Below, one piece after another: positions 58,101-64,000 of a DNA stretch of 64,000 nt (positions are counted from its first letter, which is position 1; each line of letters starts with the position of its first letter). The notes beneath the pieces are model-generated. The model was not told the DNA's origin. It made no database searches and saw only the letters and a program-made list of their open reading frames with translations. The translations under genes and the position numbers were made by a program. Source of the DNA: Spongorhabdus nitratireducens (GTDB taxonomy: Bacteria > Pseudomonadota > Gammaproteobacteria > Pseudomonadales > Endozoicomonadaceae); contig CANDOC010000004.1 of assembly GCA_947387575.1 (NCBI GenBank), forward strand, positions 1 to 64,000, given 5' to 3'.

Positions 58101-58493
58101 GCAACAAAAGCTATTCACCAGATTCCCTCCTGCCAGACTGTCAAAGTCATTGCAATATCTGCCAGCGTATCTGATCAGACTCAGCAGAATATTCAGGAAG
58201 CCGGCTTCAGTGAGTTTGTATCCAAGCCTGTTCATCTGGAAAGTCTGCTTGCCTTGATCAGGTCACATCTGAGCAAGTCTAACAACAGGGAGATTGAGCA
58301 GCGGTGTAGGGAAATGATAGCGCGGCTAAAAGCCTTGCTTGATATTGGTGATATTCAGGCGCTGCTGGAGCTGGCCCAAAAGTGGCAGGCAACTGGCATT
58401 CATGCGACTTATGCGGAAGATGTTATTCGTTGTTGTGAAACGCTGGATATACAGTCTATCGAGGCTATTGTGAAAGAACTGGAGCAGTTGTGA
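55155..58493 (+). CDS. Hybrid sensor histidine kinase with periplasmic sensor, PAS domains and receiver
   Basis: 1112 aa. Transmembrane helix 1 is at about 9-31 and helix 2 at about 328-350; between them is a periplasmic Cache-like sensor region. A HAMP-like linker follows (about 350-405), then two PAS domains (about 420-530 and 540-650). HisKA carries phospho-His683 in SNISHELRTPLNG. The ATPase domain has NLAGNAVKF, DTGIGIS and GGSGLGLAIS. The receiver has Asp972 in LMDIRMPD and Lys1024. About 70 C-terminal residues remain after the receiver, too short for an intact HPt domain with an evident His motif. AAGG lies 4 nt before the ATG. Its partner and signal are unknown; no response regulator is adjacent. 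Confidence 0.93.
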   Translation: MSTSIRQKITLFTVIPAVVFYSLVTVIYLYFTYRAASVEISRRHLHQSLQYAAVIDGNIKEVLIAARAMQLQLASRELSDNEVSEYLNDLFEASKVVTGVGISDVYGTKQSSRGSAEARYWSRESGSFFNPARSLPFSIPFSNQYEALDALADQPVWFTDTDSQEVTLFRTSLLLPLANKRLLRVDIDGRKLTQPLVWLGSRTRLIILNRQEEVVYANGISMPRMRHLEPFITSGPCDGASKINVTSETGDLLKQFIASPIQPCSKQEPCGVFREALHRVANEGQSINFRVSIRNDRKWVTATPIPSTHWYLSISILEEDILAPLMRHVVLSISLILLAMVFTLGCLWTVSGRITRPLIRLKKEMNAYAGSRDNNEPDSPDEAASLNRSFLELKHRLAERDQALQHARANNMGHLVQQLRGNYFYFNLSRQGDIIFVSPSICSVLGYELGEFSGQIQSFFTKSAMNFRFANTLDSLSAGVWQEPFEVEMRHRDGTARRVELFCTSHDNIEDKSSQPDTRLIAIEGMGNDITHRVRDTDKFRALVAGSPDATVIINKEGIIGLVNDKTLKLFSYENDELVNMPLSLLVAPRARENLPLTGRVDQPSPESFCLDSYLSRGLTRNGREFPVELSSNVLDTSDGVLISIVFRDISERVRIQAELVDARDQAERASQAKSMFLSNISHELRTPLNGVLGYAQLLLADKHIPERYLGNLKLLEECGLHLLTLINDILDLTKIESSGIEIDPQPFDLRATLNTVVANIRETAVSKRLEIGLEVDSNIAFEVLGDHIKLRQVLINLAGNAVKFTDKGMVTIRVCLKDQHLVFEVCDTGIGISASDQKCLFRSFSQLKSGKQQGGSGLGLAISYRLVNAMGGELQVTSQLQQGSTFFFSIPYQPVTGEIPTRKKPLPESHKTTPILPPKNVSLLVVDDCFNNRNFLIDALSQENFNVDSAESGREAIARCQQKVYDLVLMDIRMPDIDGIEATKAIHQIPSCQTVKVIAISASVSDQTQQNIQEAGFSEFVSKPVHLESLLALIRSHLSKSNNREIEQRCREMIARLKALLDIGDIQALLELAQKWQATGIHATYAEDVIRCCETLDIQSIEAIVKELEQL

Positions 58494-58511
58494 TATAGCG
58501 TTCCAGTCTTG

Positions 58512-58544
58512 AACAATTGTCCGGCAAATATCCGGACAATTGTT
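58512..58544. terminator. Terminator between the hybrid kinase and thioesterase genes
   Basis: A perfect 13-bp stem AACAATTGTCCGG/CCGGACAATTGTT with a 7-nt loop lies in the 75-bp gap between convergent genes, usable in both directions. Confidence 0.8.
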
Positions 58545-58568
58545 GTATTGCATAACTTTGTCCCGGAT

Positions 58569-59024
58569 TTAGGTGTTTTGCTCCTGAGCTTTAAGTTGCT
58601 GGAACAAATCTTCAGGCATTCGATCTATTTTGCGACCGTTACCATAGTCAAAGCAAACAATACGACCTTCTCCTTCCGCCGCAATACAGTTCAAATTCTC
58701 ACTGACTACAGCGTACACATGAGTAAAGTGATTCGGGCCCACTTCTTTGACCTTTACTCCAATATGAACGGTATCGGGATAAGTCAGCGGTGCTTTGAAG
58801 CGGCAGCGGGTTTCCGCCAGTATCGGGCCTACATTGGCCAGCTGCTTGTACTTCATAAACTCAAGCTGTTCGAAGTGTTTGATACGGATATTTTCGAAAT
58901 AGCGGAAATAGACGGTGTTGTTCACATGATTAAACGCATCCATTTCTCCCCAGGTTACCTGCTGGGTATGAACACAAACATAATCCTGTAAAAGCGGATG
59001 CATAGCTGAAGCCTGTTTTGTCAT
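58569..59024 (-). CDS. 4HBT-family acyl-CoA thioesterase (YbgC-like)
   Basis: 151 aa with a single hot-dog fold. The catalytic signature WGEMDAFNHVNNTVYFRYFE (about 25-44) has the Asp and His-Val-Asn-Asn used by 4-hydroxybenzoyl-CoA thioesterase-type enzymes. Later blocks are RCRFKAPLTYPDTVHIGVKV and GRIVCFDY. It hydrolyses an acyl-CoA; the chain is unknown. No signal peptide is present. It is monocistronic and convergent with the hybrid kinase. The 215 bp on its other side hold only the neighbouring gene's terminator as far as I can see. Confidence 0.9.
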   Translation of the reverse strand: MTKQASAMHPLLQDYVCVHTQQVTWGEMDAFNHVNNTVYFRYFENIRIKHFEQLEFMKYKQLANVGPILAETRCRFKAPLTYPDTVHIGVKVKEVGPNHFTHVYAVVSENLNCIAAEGEGRIVCFDYGNGRKIDRMPEDLFQQLKAQEQNT

Positions 59025-59190
59025 TATTATTAGTGAGTTACATGGCCTGTCACGATCAGACTGTAACGGGCTAGCCTGCAGTATACTTGAATCTATAGTG
59101 ATGTGTTAGCTGAACACTTTTATCTCAGGTGAATCAGTAAAAGACGACGGAGGGTCAAAGAAATAAGCATTCAGAGAGGGGGATAAAAGG

Positions 59191-59226
59191 AAAAAGACAG
59201 AAGCCTGAAGAGCATTCTGTCTTTTT
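59191..59226 (-). terminator. Terminator of the His-rich periplasmic protein gene
   Basis: A perfect 12-bp stem AAAAAGACAGAA/TTCTGTCTTTTT with a 12-nt loop, 14 nt after the stop codon on the minus strand; the stem itself ends in a T5 run. Confidence 0.88.
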
Positions 59227-59239
59227 GGGGGTGCTTTAT

Positions 59240-59947
59240 TTATCCCGCATGATGTTGGCCGCTGTGACCGTGATGGCGCTGACCTCTCATCTTCTCGAAG
59301 TGCTCGGGTAAACCTTTCTTGCTGATAACTCGTTCAGTAACCGGTGCTCCATCCTGCGTTACTACCGCAATGCTATAGCCTTTTTCACCCAGTTCCTTGA
59401 CCGAACCTACTTTCAGATTGGGGTTATTTATCATCAGCAGTTTGGCCTCTGCCAGAATACGCGCCTGCTCGGCAGAAATATCACTACGCTCACCCGGTTT
59501 TGCTGCCAGTATGCGAAGTCCTGCTTTTTCCGGTACACCGTCTCCATCAGTATCAACAGGCAGGCTGTTCTTGCCAACAATATGACTGGCTACCAGAGAA
59601 CCATCCTGAGCAACGATTTCTACCTGATAGTTTCCATCACTGTTGGCACTGATCTGGCCCAGGCGAAGATTGGTGTTGCCCAGCATGATCAGGCGGGCTG
59701 ACATCAGTGTTTCTAGCTCACTTTTAGTGAACTCCCGGTTGGCCAGTTTCTTGTGACGACGCTCGGCAAAACGGTGGGCAAATTTACCCCCGTGATGCTT
59801 ATAGCCCTGACTGTCTTCAAATTGTCCTGACATCTGTTTCTGACAGGATCCTTTGTGTCCATGGCCCGCCAGAGCAATGTTACTGATAGTTGCAACACTA
59901 AGACCAAAGGCAACAGCTGCAGCAGCAATAAAAGATAGTTTTTTCAT
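59240..59947 (-). CDS. Histidine-rich periplasmic protein with two internal repeats
   Basis: 235 aa. The signal peptide ends in ALA at 27. His-rich segments flank the core at both ends (GHGHKGS..., and HHGHSGQHHAG at the C-terminus). The core is duplicated: residues about 73-130 and 157-214 share the pattern of a helix followed by NxNLxxG, a beta pair with (A/T)QDG and a SKKGLP-like end. The family is not recognised. His-rich ends suggest metal binding. It is divergent from an OmpR-type two-component system with 208 bp between the starts, which suggests it is a target of that system, like other periplasmic accessory proteins next to sensor kinases. Confidence 0.72.
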   Translation of the reverse strand: MKKLSFIAAAAVAFGLSVATISNIALAGHGHKGSCQKQMSGQFEDSQGYKHHGGKFAHRFAERRHKKLANREFTKSELETLMSARLIMLGNTNLRLGQISANSDGNYQVEIVAQDGSLVASHIVGKNSLPVDTDGDGVPEKAGLRILAAKPGERSDISAEQARILAEAKLLMINNPNLKVGSVKELGEKGYSIAVVTQDGAPVTERVISKKGLPEHFEKMRGQRHHGHSGQHHAG

Positions 59948-60043
59948 GATATGCGATCCGGTTCAGTTGTCTGCGTGGTGTTATTATTTGAGCGTAAAAA
60001 TGTCGCTGAACTGTGTCAGGAAATGATCAGGGCGAAGGAAAAT

Positions 60044-60060
60044 TGTCGCAAATTGTCGCA
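60044..60060 (+). promoter_or_regulatory. Direct repeat, likely response-regulator box
   Basis: AATTGTCGCA occurs twice in tandem (60041-60060), placing TGTCGC at 60044 and 60054, one helical turn apart; a third TGTCGC is at 60001. Ten-to-eleven-bp direct repeats are the classic binding pattern of OmpR/PhoB-type regulators. The site lies between the His-rich protein gene and the regulator gene, so it could serve both promoters. Confidence 0.6.
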
Positions 60061-60155
60061 GAATCGGTAGTCGTCAGATTTTGATACACATCGCTGCTGA
60101 TTCTTTGATTAAGTTCAGTCTAAATTTCGTTATGTAAACAGGCTTCAACAGGGTT

Positions 60156-60887
60156 ATGGGGCAGACAGAGCATATTCTGGTAGTTGATGACCATCTGGAA
60201 ATCCGTGATTTGCTGGGACGCTATCTCAGCAAGTATGGCTATCGTGTCAGTTTGGCTGAAAACGGTGAGGCGATGCGGCGGGTGCTCGGTAAGGAAACCA
60301 TCGATCTGGTGGTACTGGATCTGATGATGCCCGGTGAGGATGGTCTGACTTTGTGCAGGGAGCTGCAAGGAAGCGAAACTCCGCCGCCGATTATTATGCT
60401 GACTGCCATGGGTGAGGAAACCGACCGCATTGTCGGACTGGAGATGGGGGCTGATGACTATGTTACCAAACCGTTCAGTCCGCGTGAGTTGATGGCCCGG
60501 ATAAAAGCCGTACTGCGCAGGAGCAGACATGCGGTCGCAGCGCCTGAAGCAAGCAGTGGTCGTATTATGTTTGACCGTTGGGTATTCAATCGGGATCAGC
60601 ATCAGCTGGAGGATGAATCCGGTGTGGTGATTCCTCTGAGTACCGCAGAGTTCAGATTGCTTGATGTGCTGGTGGAACATCCCCGAAGGGTGCTTACAAG
60701 GGATCAGTTGATTGACCTGACCAAAGGCAAGGATGCACTGCCGTTTGACCGCAGTATTGATAATCAGGTCAGTCGGCTGCGAAAAAAAGTTGAGCAGGAT
60801 CCAAAACAACCGACGCTGATAAAAACGATCTGGGGAGGTGGCTATATGTTTGCTGCAGATATCAAGACTGAAGGCCACCGGAGTTAA
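60156..60887 (+). CDS. OmpR-family response regulator
   Basis: 243 aa. The receiver domain has acidic residues D11/D12, phospho-acceptor Asp55 (LDLMMPG), Thr83 and Lys105 (TKPFSPREL). The C-terminal winged-helix DNA-binding domain spans about 135-240 (STAEFRLLDVLVEHP; IDNQVSRLRKKVEQDP; TIWGGGYMF). Sequence style is OmpR/PhoP class. It is 5 nt upstream of its kinase gene and divergent from the His-rich periplasmic protein. It probably binds the tandem repeat at 60041-60060. Confidence 0.93.
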   Translation: MGQTEHILVVDDHLEIRDLLGRYLSKYGYRVSLAENGEAMRRVLGKETIDLVVLDLMMPGEDGLTLCRELQGSETPPPIIMLTAMGEETDRIVGLEMGADDYVTKPFSPRELMARIKAVLRRSRHAVAAPEASSGRIMFDRWVFNRDQHQLEDESGVVIPLSTAEFRLLDVLVEHPRRVLTRDQLIDLTKGKDALPFDRSIDNQVSRLRKKVEQDPKQPTLIKTIWGGGYMFAADIKTEGHRS

Positions 60888-60892
60888 TTGCA

Positions 60893-62353
60893 GTGAAGTT
60901 GTTTTCCGGCCTTAAACGGCTGTGGCCATCGAGCCTTGCCGGGCAGTTAACCCTGGCTATATTACTCTGCCTGATTGTGGCCCAGTTGATCAGCCTGCTG
61001 GCACTGGGCGGTGTTTACCGGCGTCAGATTTATAATGCTTCCGAAGGGCAGATGCTGCGGCGAATGATTGTTCTGACCCAGATTCTGGAGGAAACCCCGC
61101 TGCAGGATCGCAAGCGTATTTTACGGGTAGCGGGCTCTGGCTTCAGCCGCTTCTGGCTTGATGATGAACCGGGTATTCACCGGCCAGATGGCAGGGGAAC
61201 CTATGGTAATAAAATCGGCCTGCGACTGATAAATGCCCTGGGTTATGAATACCGTGGTCGAATTCAGGTGCATATAGAAAAGAATCCCGGCCCAAAGCGC
61301 TATGACCAATCGTCGTACAAACATGGCAGATCACATGGCATGCCTGGCCGCTCGCCCCGACACGAACAATATGCCTCATCCGAGTGGTGGCATTTTGAAT
61401 TCTGGCGCCCGGACCCCCCGCCCCAGGTTGAGCTGGGTGTAGCAATACAATTGAATGATGGTAGCTGGTTGAACCTCAAGAGCAGGGTGCCCGCCATACC
61501 GTCACTGTTTTTACGTCAGGCGGTTATTTCGATAGCGATTACCGGACTACTGGTTTGTCTGACCCTGTTGCTGCTGGTCAGACGGATTACCCGCCCGATG
61601 CGTCGTCTGACTAAAGCAGTGGAATTACTTGGACGCGGTGGCACTGTTGATCCCTTACCGGAAGAAGGACCGGCAGATATCCGCTCCACAGTGCGGGCAT
61701 TTAATGAAATGAATGGCAGGTTGCAGCGCTTTGTTGCCGATCGCACCGAAATGCTGGCGGCCCTGTCTCATGATCTGCGAACCCCGATTACAACCCTGCG
61801 ACTGAGAATCGAGCTGATGGATCCCTCTCCGGATCGTGACCGGTTGTTGGCAACGCTGGAAGAAATGCACCAGATGGCAGAAGCATCCCTGACATTTGCC
61901 AGAGAGTCGGCGGCCCGTGAAGATACGGTAAAAGTTAATCTGGATGCTTTGATTGACAGTATCTGCGAGGATCTTATCGATATTGGTATGCCGGTGACTT
62001 ATAAGTCAGCATCGCCGATAATCCTGAACTGTCGTCAGAATAGCTTGAAGCGAGCCATACGAAACCTGATTGAAAATGCAGTCAAGTATGGTGAGAAAGC
62101 AACAGTAAAGCTGCGACAGGATGAGAACAAAATAAAAATTATCGTCATGGATCAGGGGCCGGGTATTCCCGAAGAGGATATAAAGCAGGTATTTGAACCG
62201 TTTGTCCGGTTGGAGAAATCACGCAGCCGGGCTACCGGAGGAATTGGTCTGGGGCTGTCTATTGCTCGAACGATCATTCATTCTCACGGGGGAGAGATCA
62301 AAATGCGTAATATTCATCCGGGGTTACAGGTAACCATAGTATTACCCTGCTGA
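60893..62353 (+). CDS. Sensor histidine kinase, partner of the OmpR-family regulator
   Basis: 486 aa from a GTG start with GGAG 9 nt upstream. TM1 is at about 18-40 and TM2 at about 209-229. The periplasmic sensor region between (about 41-207) contains a His-rich, charged loop (KHGRSHGM, then RHEQY and EWWHFEFW, about 143-171). HAMP follows, then HisKA with His293 in LSHDLRTPITTL, and an ATPase domain with NLIENAVKYG, DQGPGIP and GGIGLGLSIA. The His-rich loop suggests a metal or cationic ligand, as does the His-rich protein encoded opposite. Confidence 0.92.
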   Translation: MKLFSGLKRLWPSSLAGQLTLAILLCLIVAQLISLLALGGVYRRQIYNASEGQMLRRMIVLTQILEETPLQDRKRILRVAGSGFSRFWLDDEPGIHRPDGRGTYGNKIGLRLINALGYEYRGRIQVHIEKNPGPKRYDQSSYKHGRSHGMPGRSPRHEQYASSEWWHFEFWRPDPPPQVELGVAIQLNDGSWLNLKSRVPAIPSLFLRQAVISIAITGLLVCLTLLLLVRRITRPMRRLTKAVELLGRGGTVDPLPEEGPADIRSTVRAFNEMNGRLQRFVADRTEMLAALSHDLRTPITTLRLRIELMDPSPDRDRLLATLEEMHQMAEASLTFARESAAREDTVKVNLDALIDSICEDLIDIGMPVTYKSASPIILNCRQNSLKRAIRNLIENAVKYGEKATVKLRQDENKIKIIVMDQGPGIPEEDIKQVFEPFVRLEKSRSRATGGIGLGLSIARTIIHSHGGEIKMRNIHPGLQVTIVLPC

Positions 62354-62399
62354 TATATATTGGTCTACATAGCAGACGGGTGCGGGAGAACAATAAAAG

Positions 62400-63263
62400 A
62401 TGACGTCGAACCGAAAGCTGGGTATTGCCCTTGGCTCCGGATCAGCCCGGGGCTGGGCTCATATTGGCGTGCTCAAGGCGCTGGAAGAACTGGAGATTCG
62501 TCCTGATGTCGTCGCAGGTTGCTCGGCAGGATCTCTGGTCGGGGTGGCTTGGGCCTGTGACCTGCTGGAGCCTTTTGAAAAATGGGTGCGGGACTTGAGC
62601 TGGCGTGAAGTGGTCGGACTGATGGATGTGACGCTCTCGGGTGGTCTGGTTCGCGGCGAGAAGCTGATGAAGTTTTTCCGGGATAATCTCGGAGATCAAC
62701 AGATTGAAGATCTTCCCGTGCAGTTCGCTACTGTCGCCACCGATATGCACAGTGGCAATGAAATCTGGATCCGAGAGGGCTCCATGCTGGAAGCGGTCAG
62801 GGCTTCCTGCACCTATCCAGGGCTGTTCTCTCCGGTACAACGAGAAGGTCGCTGGTTGCTCGATGGGGGCATTGTCAATCCGGTGCCAGTATCCGTTTGC
62901 AGAGCAATGGGGGCGGATATTGTTATTGCTGTAGACCTGAATGCGCATCTTGTGGGTCGGCATTCATCGGGCAAAACAGACAGGAAACATGCCGACAGCT
63001 GGGTCAATAAAATCGGCAATATGTTTGGTGGTGATGAGCCGGATGATGCTCCAGGTATTATGGATGTGATGAGTAGCGGAGTGAATATCATGCAGGATCG
63101 TATCACCCGAAGCCGGATGGCCGGCGATCCACCCAATCTGTTACTGGCACCTTATCTGCACGACTTTAGCATGTTTGATTTTGACCGTTCAGAAGAAGCT
63201 ATTGCTGAAGGCAGAAGCGTCGTTATGGGTGCCAGAGACCGGCTACATAAACTGCTGAAGTAG
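62400..63263 (+). CDS. rssA: Patatin-like phospholipase (RssA family)
   Basis: 287-aa cytosolic patatin-fold hydrolase. It has the oxyanion-hole glycines GSGSARGWAH (12-21), nucleophile Ser42 in GCSAG and catalytic Asp155 in DGG, the full Ser-Asp dyad. The length and C-terminal region (DVMSSGVNIMQDRITRSRM) fit RssA/YchK-type proteins. The natural lipid substrate is not established. GGGAG lies about 11 nt before the ATG. It follows the two-component genes in the same direction (46 bp) and may be co-transcribed. It is convergent with lrgB, one base apart. Confidence 0.88.
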   Translation: MTSNRKLGIALGSGSARGWAHIGVLKALEELEIRPDVVAGCSAGSLVGVAWACDLLEPFEKWVRDLSWREVVGLMDVTLSGGLVRGEKLMKFFRDNLGDQQIEDLPVQFATVATDMHSGNEIWIREGSMLEAVRASCTYPGLFSPVQREGRWLLDGGIVNPVPVSVCRAMGADIVIAVDLNAHLVGRHSSGKTDRKHADSWVNKIGNMFGGDEPDDAPGIMDVMSSGVNIMQDRITRSRMAGDPPNLLLAPYLHDFSMFDFDRSEEAIAEGRSVVMGARDRLHKLLK

Positions 63264-63264
63264 C

Positions 63265-63987
63265 TTATTTGTCCAGAATCAGGGTGACAATCCAGGGCAA
63301 TACAGCAGAGCTGAAAACAGCGTTCAGACACATTGCCAGACTGGCAAACGAGCCCATTCTGATATCAAGCTCAAATGCCCGGGCAACACCACCGGCATGA
63401 CTGTTGATACCAAGTGCAAAGCCGGTTGCGCGGGGCTCGGTAATACCCAGAAATCGTAACATGGGCGGCCCGGCAAGGCCGCCATAAATACCGCAGATAA
63501 CAACCATGGCTACAGCCAGCGGTATATTGGAGCCAATGCCTTCTGCAATACCGAGGGTCACAGGTGTTGTGACGCCCTTGGTTGCCGTTGAAAGCAGGGT
63601 TACCAGATTCCCTCCGGCAGCGGCTGCTATTGCCACGCCCATACCCGCAACCGCAACACCGCCAATCACCAGACTGACCAGAATGGGAACCGCCAGCTGA
63701 CGAATATTCTCAAACTGTCGCTCGAGCGGCACCGCAAGCGCAACGGTGGCGGGGCCCAGTAACATATACAGTGGTGCTGTACCTTCCCTGAATTCTTCAT
63801 AACTCCAGGGGCCGGATTTAAGCGCCACCGCCACAAGCCCTGTTGCCCATATTAGCGGGTGAAACAGTGTCTTTCGGCCACTTTTACCATAGACCCAGAG
63901 TCCAAGCTGATAACCGGCCAGCGTCAGGAAGATAAAGAATAGTGGGCTTGATGTCTGTTGTGCCAGGGCCTCATACCAGTTCGCCAT
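63265..63987 (-). CDS. lrgB: LrgB/CidB family membrane protein
   Basis: 240-aa polytopic inner-membrane protein with about seven helices. Signature segments are STATKGVTTPVTLGIAEGIG and GFALGINSHAGGVARAFE. The family is linked to holin-like control of autolysis and to export of pyruvate or glycolate in some organisms. The second of two adjacent ATGs (63987) is preferred, since AGGAG is 5 nt before it and only 2 nt before the first. The lrgA partner, if present, would lie just beyond the window edge. The gene is complete. Confidence 0.88.
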   Translation of the reverse strand: MANWYEALAQQTSSPLFFIFLTLAGYQLGLWVYGKSGRKTLFHPLIWATGLVAVALKSGPWSYEEFREGTAPLYMLLGPATVALAVPLERQFENIRQLAVPILVSLVIGGVAVAGMGVAIAAAAGGNLVTLLSTATKGVTTPVTLGIAEGIGSNIPLAVAMVVICGIYGGLAGPPMLRFLGITEPRATGFALGINSHAGGVARAFELDIRMGSFASLAMCLNAVFSSAVLPWIVTLILDK

Positions 63988-64000
63988 CATGACTCCTGTC

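Noticed and set aside
60041-60060. TGTCGC repeats near the two-component system, considered as ArgR-type sites
   Set aside because: The repeat spacing is 10 bp rather than 21 bp and the AA positions do not match; the pattern fits an OmpR-type box instead.

Overview
The window looks like chromosomal DNA of a marine gammaproteobacterium of the Oceanospirillales/Endozoicomonas type. RapA, PlsB, MinCDE and LpxL are gammaproteobacterial housekeeping genes. The two-subunit arginine succinyltransferase and the very large NAD-glutamate dehydrogenase resemble Pseudomonas and its relatives. Several AT-rich genes for secreted proteins without recognisable domains fit a host-associated lifestyle. The genus is an inference, not something the sequence proves.

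Layout. 1-14.2 kb: tRNA-Asp, then prc (periplasmic protease), apeB (M18 aminopeptidase), a GT-B glycosyltransferase of the tRNA-queuosine mannosyltransferase family, minC-minD-minE, lpxL, rapA and plsB. 14.26-14.44 kb: a 176-bp MITE-like palindrome. 14.6-17.8 kb: dapE with a small overlapping gene, a secreted protein, and nth. 18-23.6 kb: accessory region with an AT-rich secreted protein, an ABC importer (binding protein, two permeases, a cytosolic phosphodiesterase, but no ATPase), and a proline-rich secreted protein. 23.7-29.8 kb: a GlxA/AraC-type regulator divergent from the stress operon prkA-yeaH-spoVR. 29.8-32.9 kb: a split YeeE/YedE sulfur transporter divergent from an acyl-CoA ligase.

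33-50.8 kb is the most coherent block: arginine/glutamate catabolism. It contains gdhB, aruC, an exported SDR, a DUF1800-DUF1501 pair, and then an M20 hydrolase-aruF-aruG-astD-astB cluster. Together these encode the arginine succinyltransferase (AST) route from arginine to succinylglutamate and glutamate, and then to 2-oxoglutarate. The usual last enzyme AstE is absent; an M20 amidohydrolase opens the cluster instead. Upstream of both gdhB and the M20 gene are two-half-site direct repeats that match the Pseudomonas ArgR (AraC-type) operator TGTCGC-N8-AA-N5. Each sits at the same place relative to a good -10 box, so the two transcription units are probably one arginine regulon.

50.9-64 kb: a CYTH triphosphatase-like protein, a ~1170-aa AT-rich secreted protein of unknown function (effector-like), a hybrid sensor kinase, a 4HBT thioesterase, and a His-rich duplicated periplasmic protein divergent from an OmpR-type two-component system with a tandem 10-bp repeat between them. 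A patatin-like lipase and an LrgB membrane protein end the window.

The observations most worth following up are the ArgR-type operators, the M20-for-AstE replacement, the orphan ABC importer, the large secreted protein, the exported SDR and the His-rich protein/two-component module.
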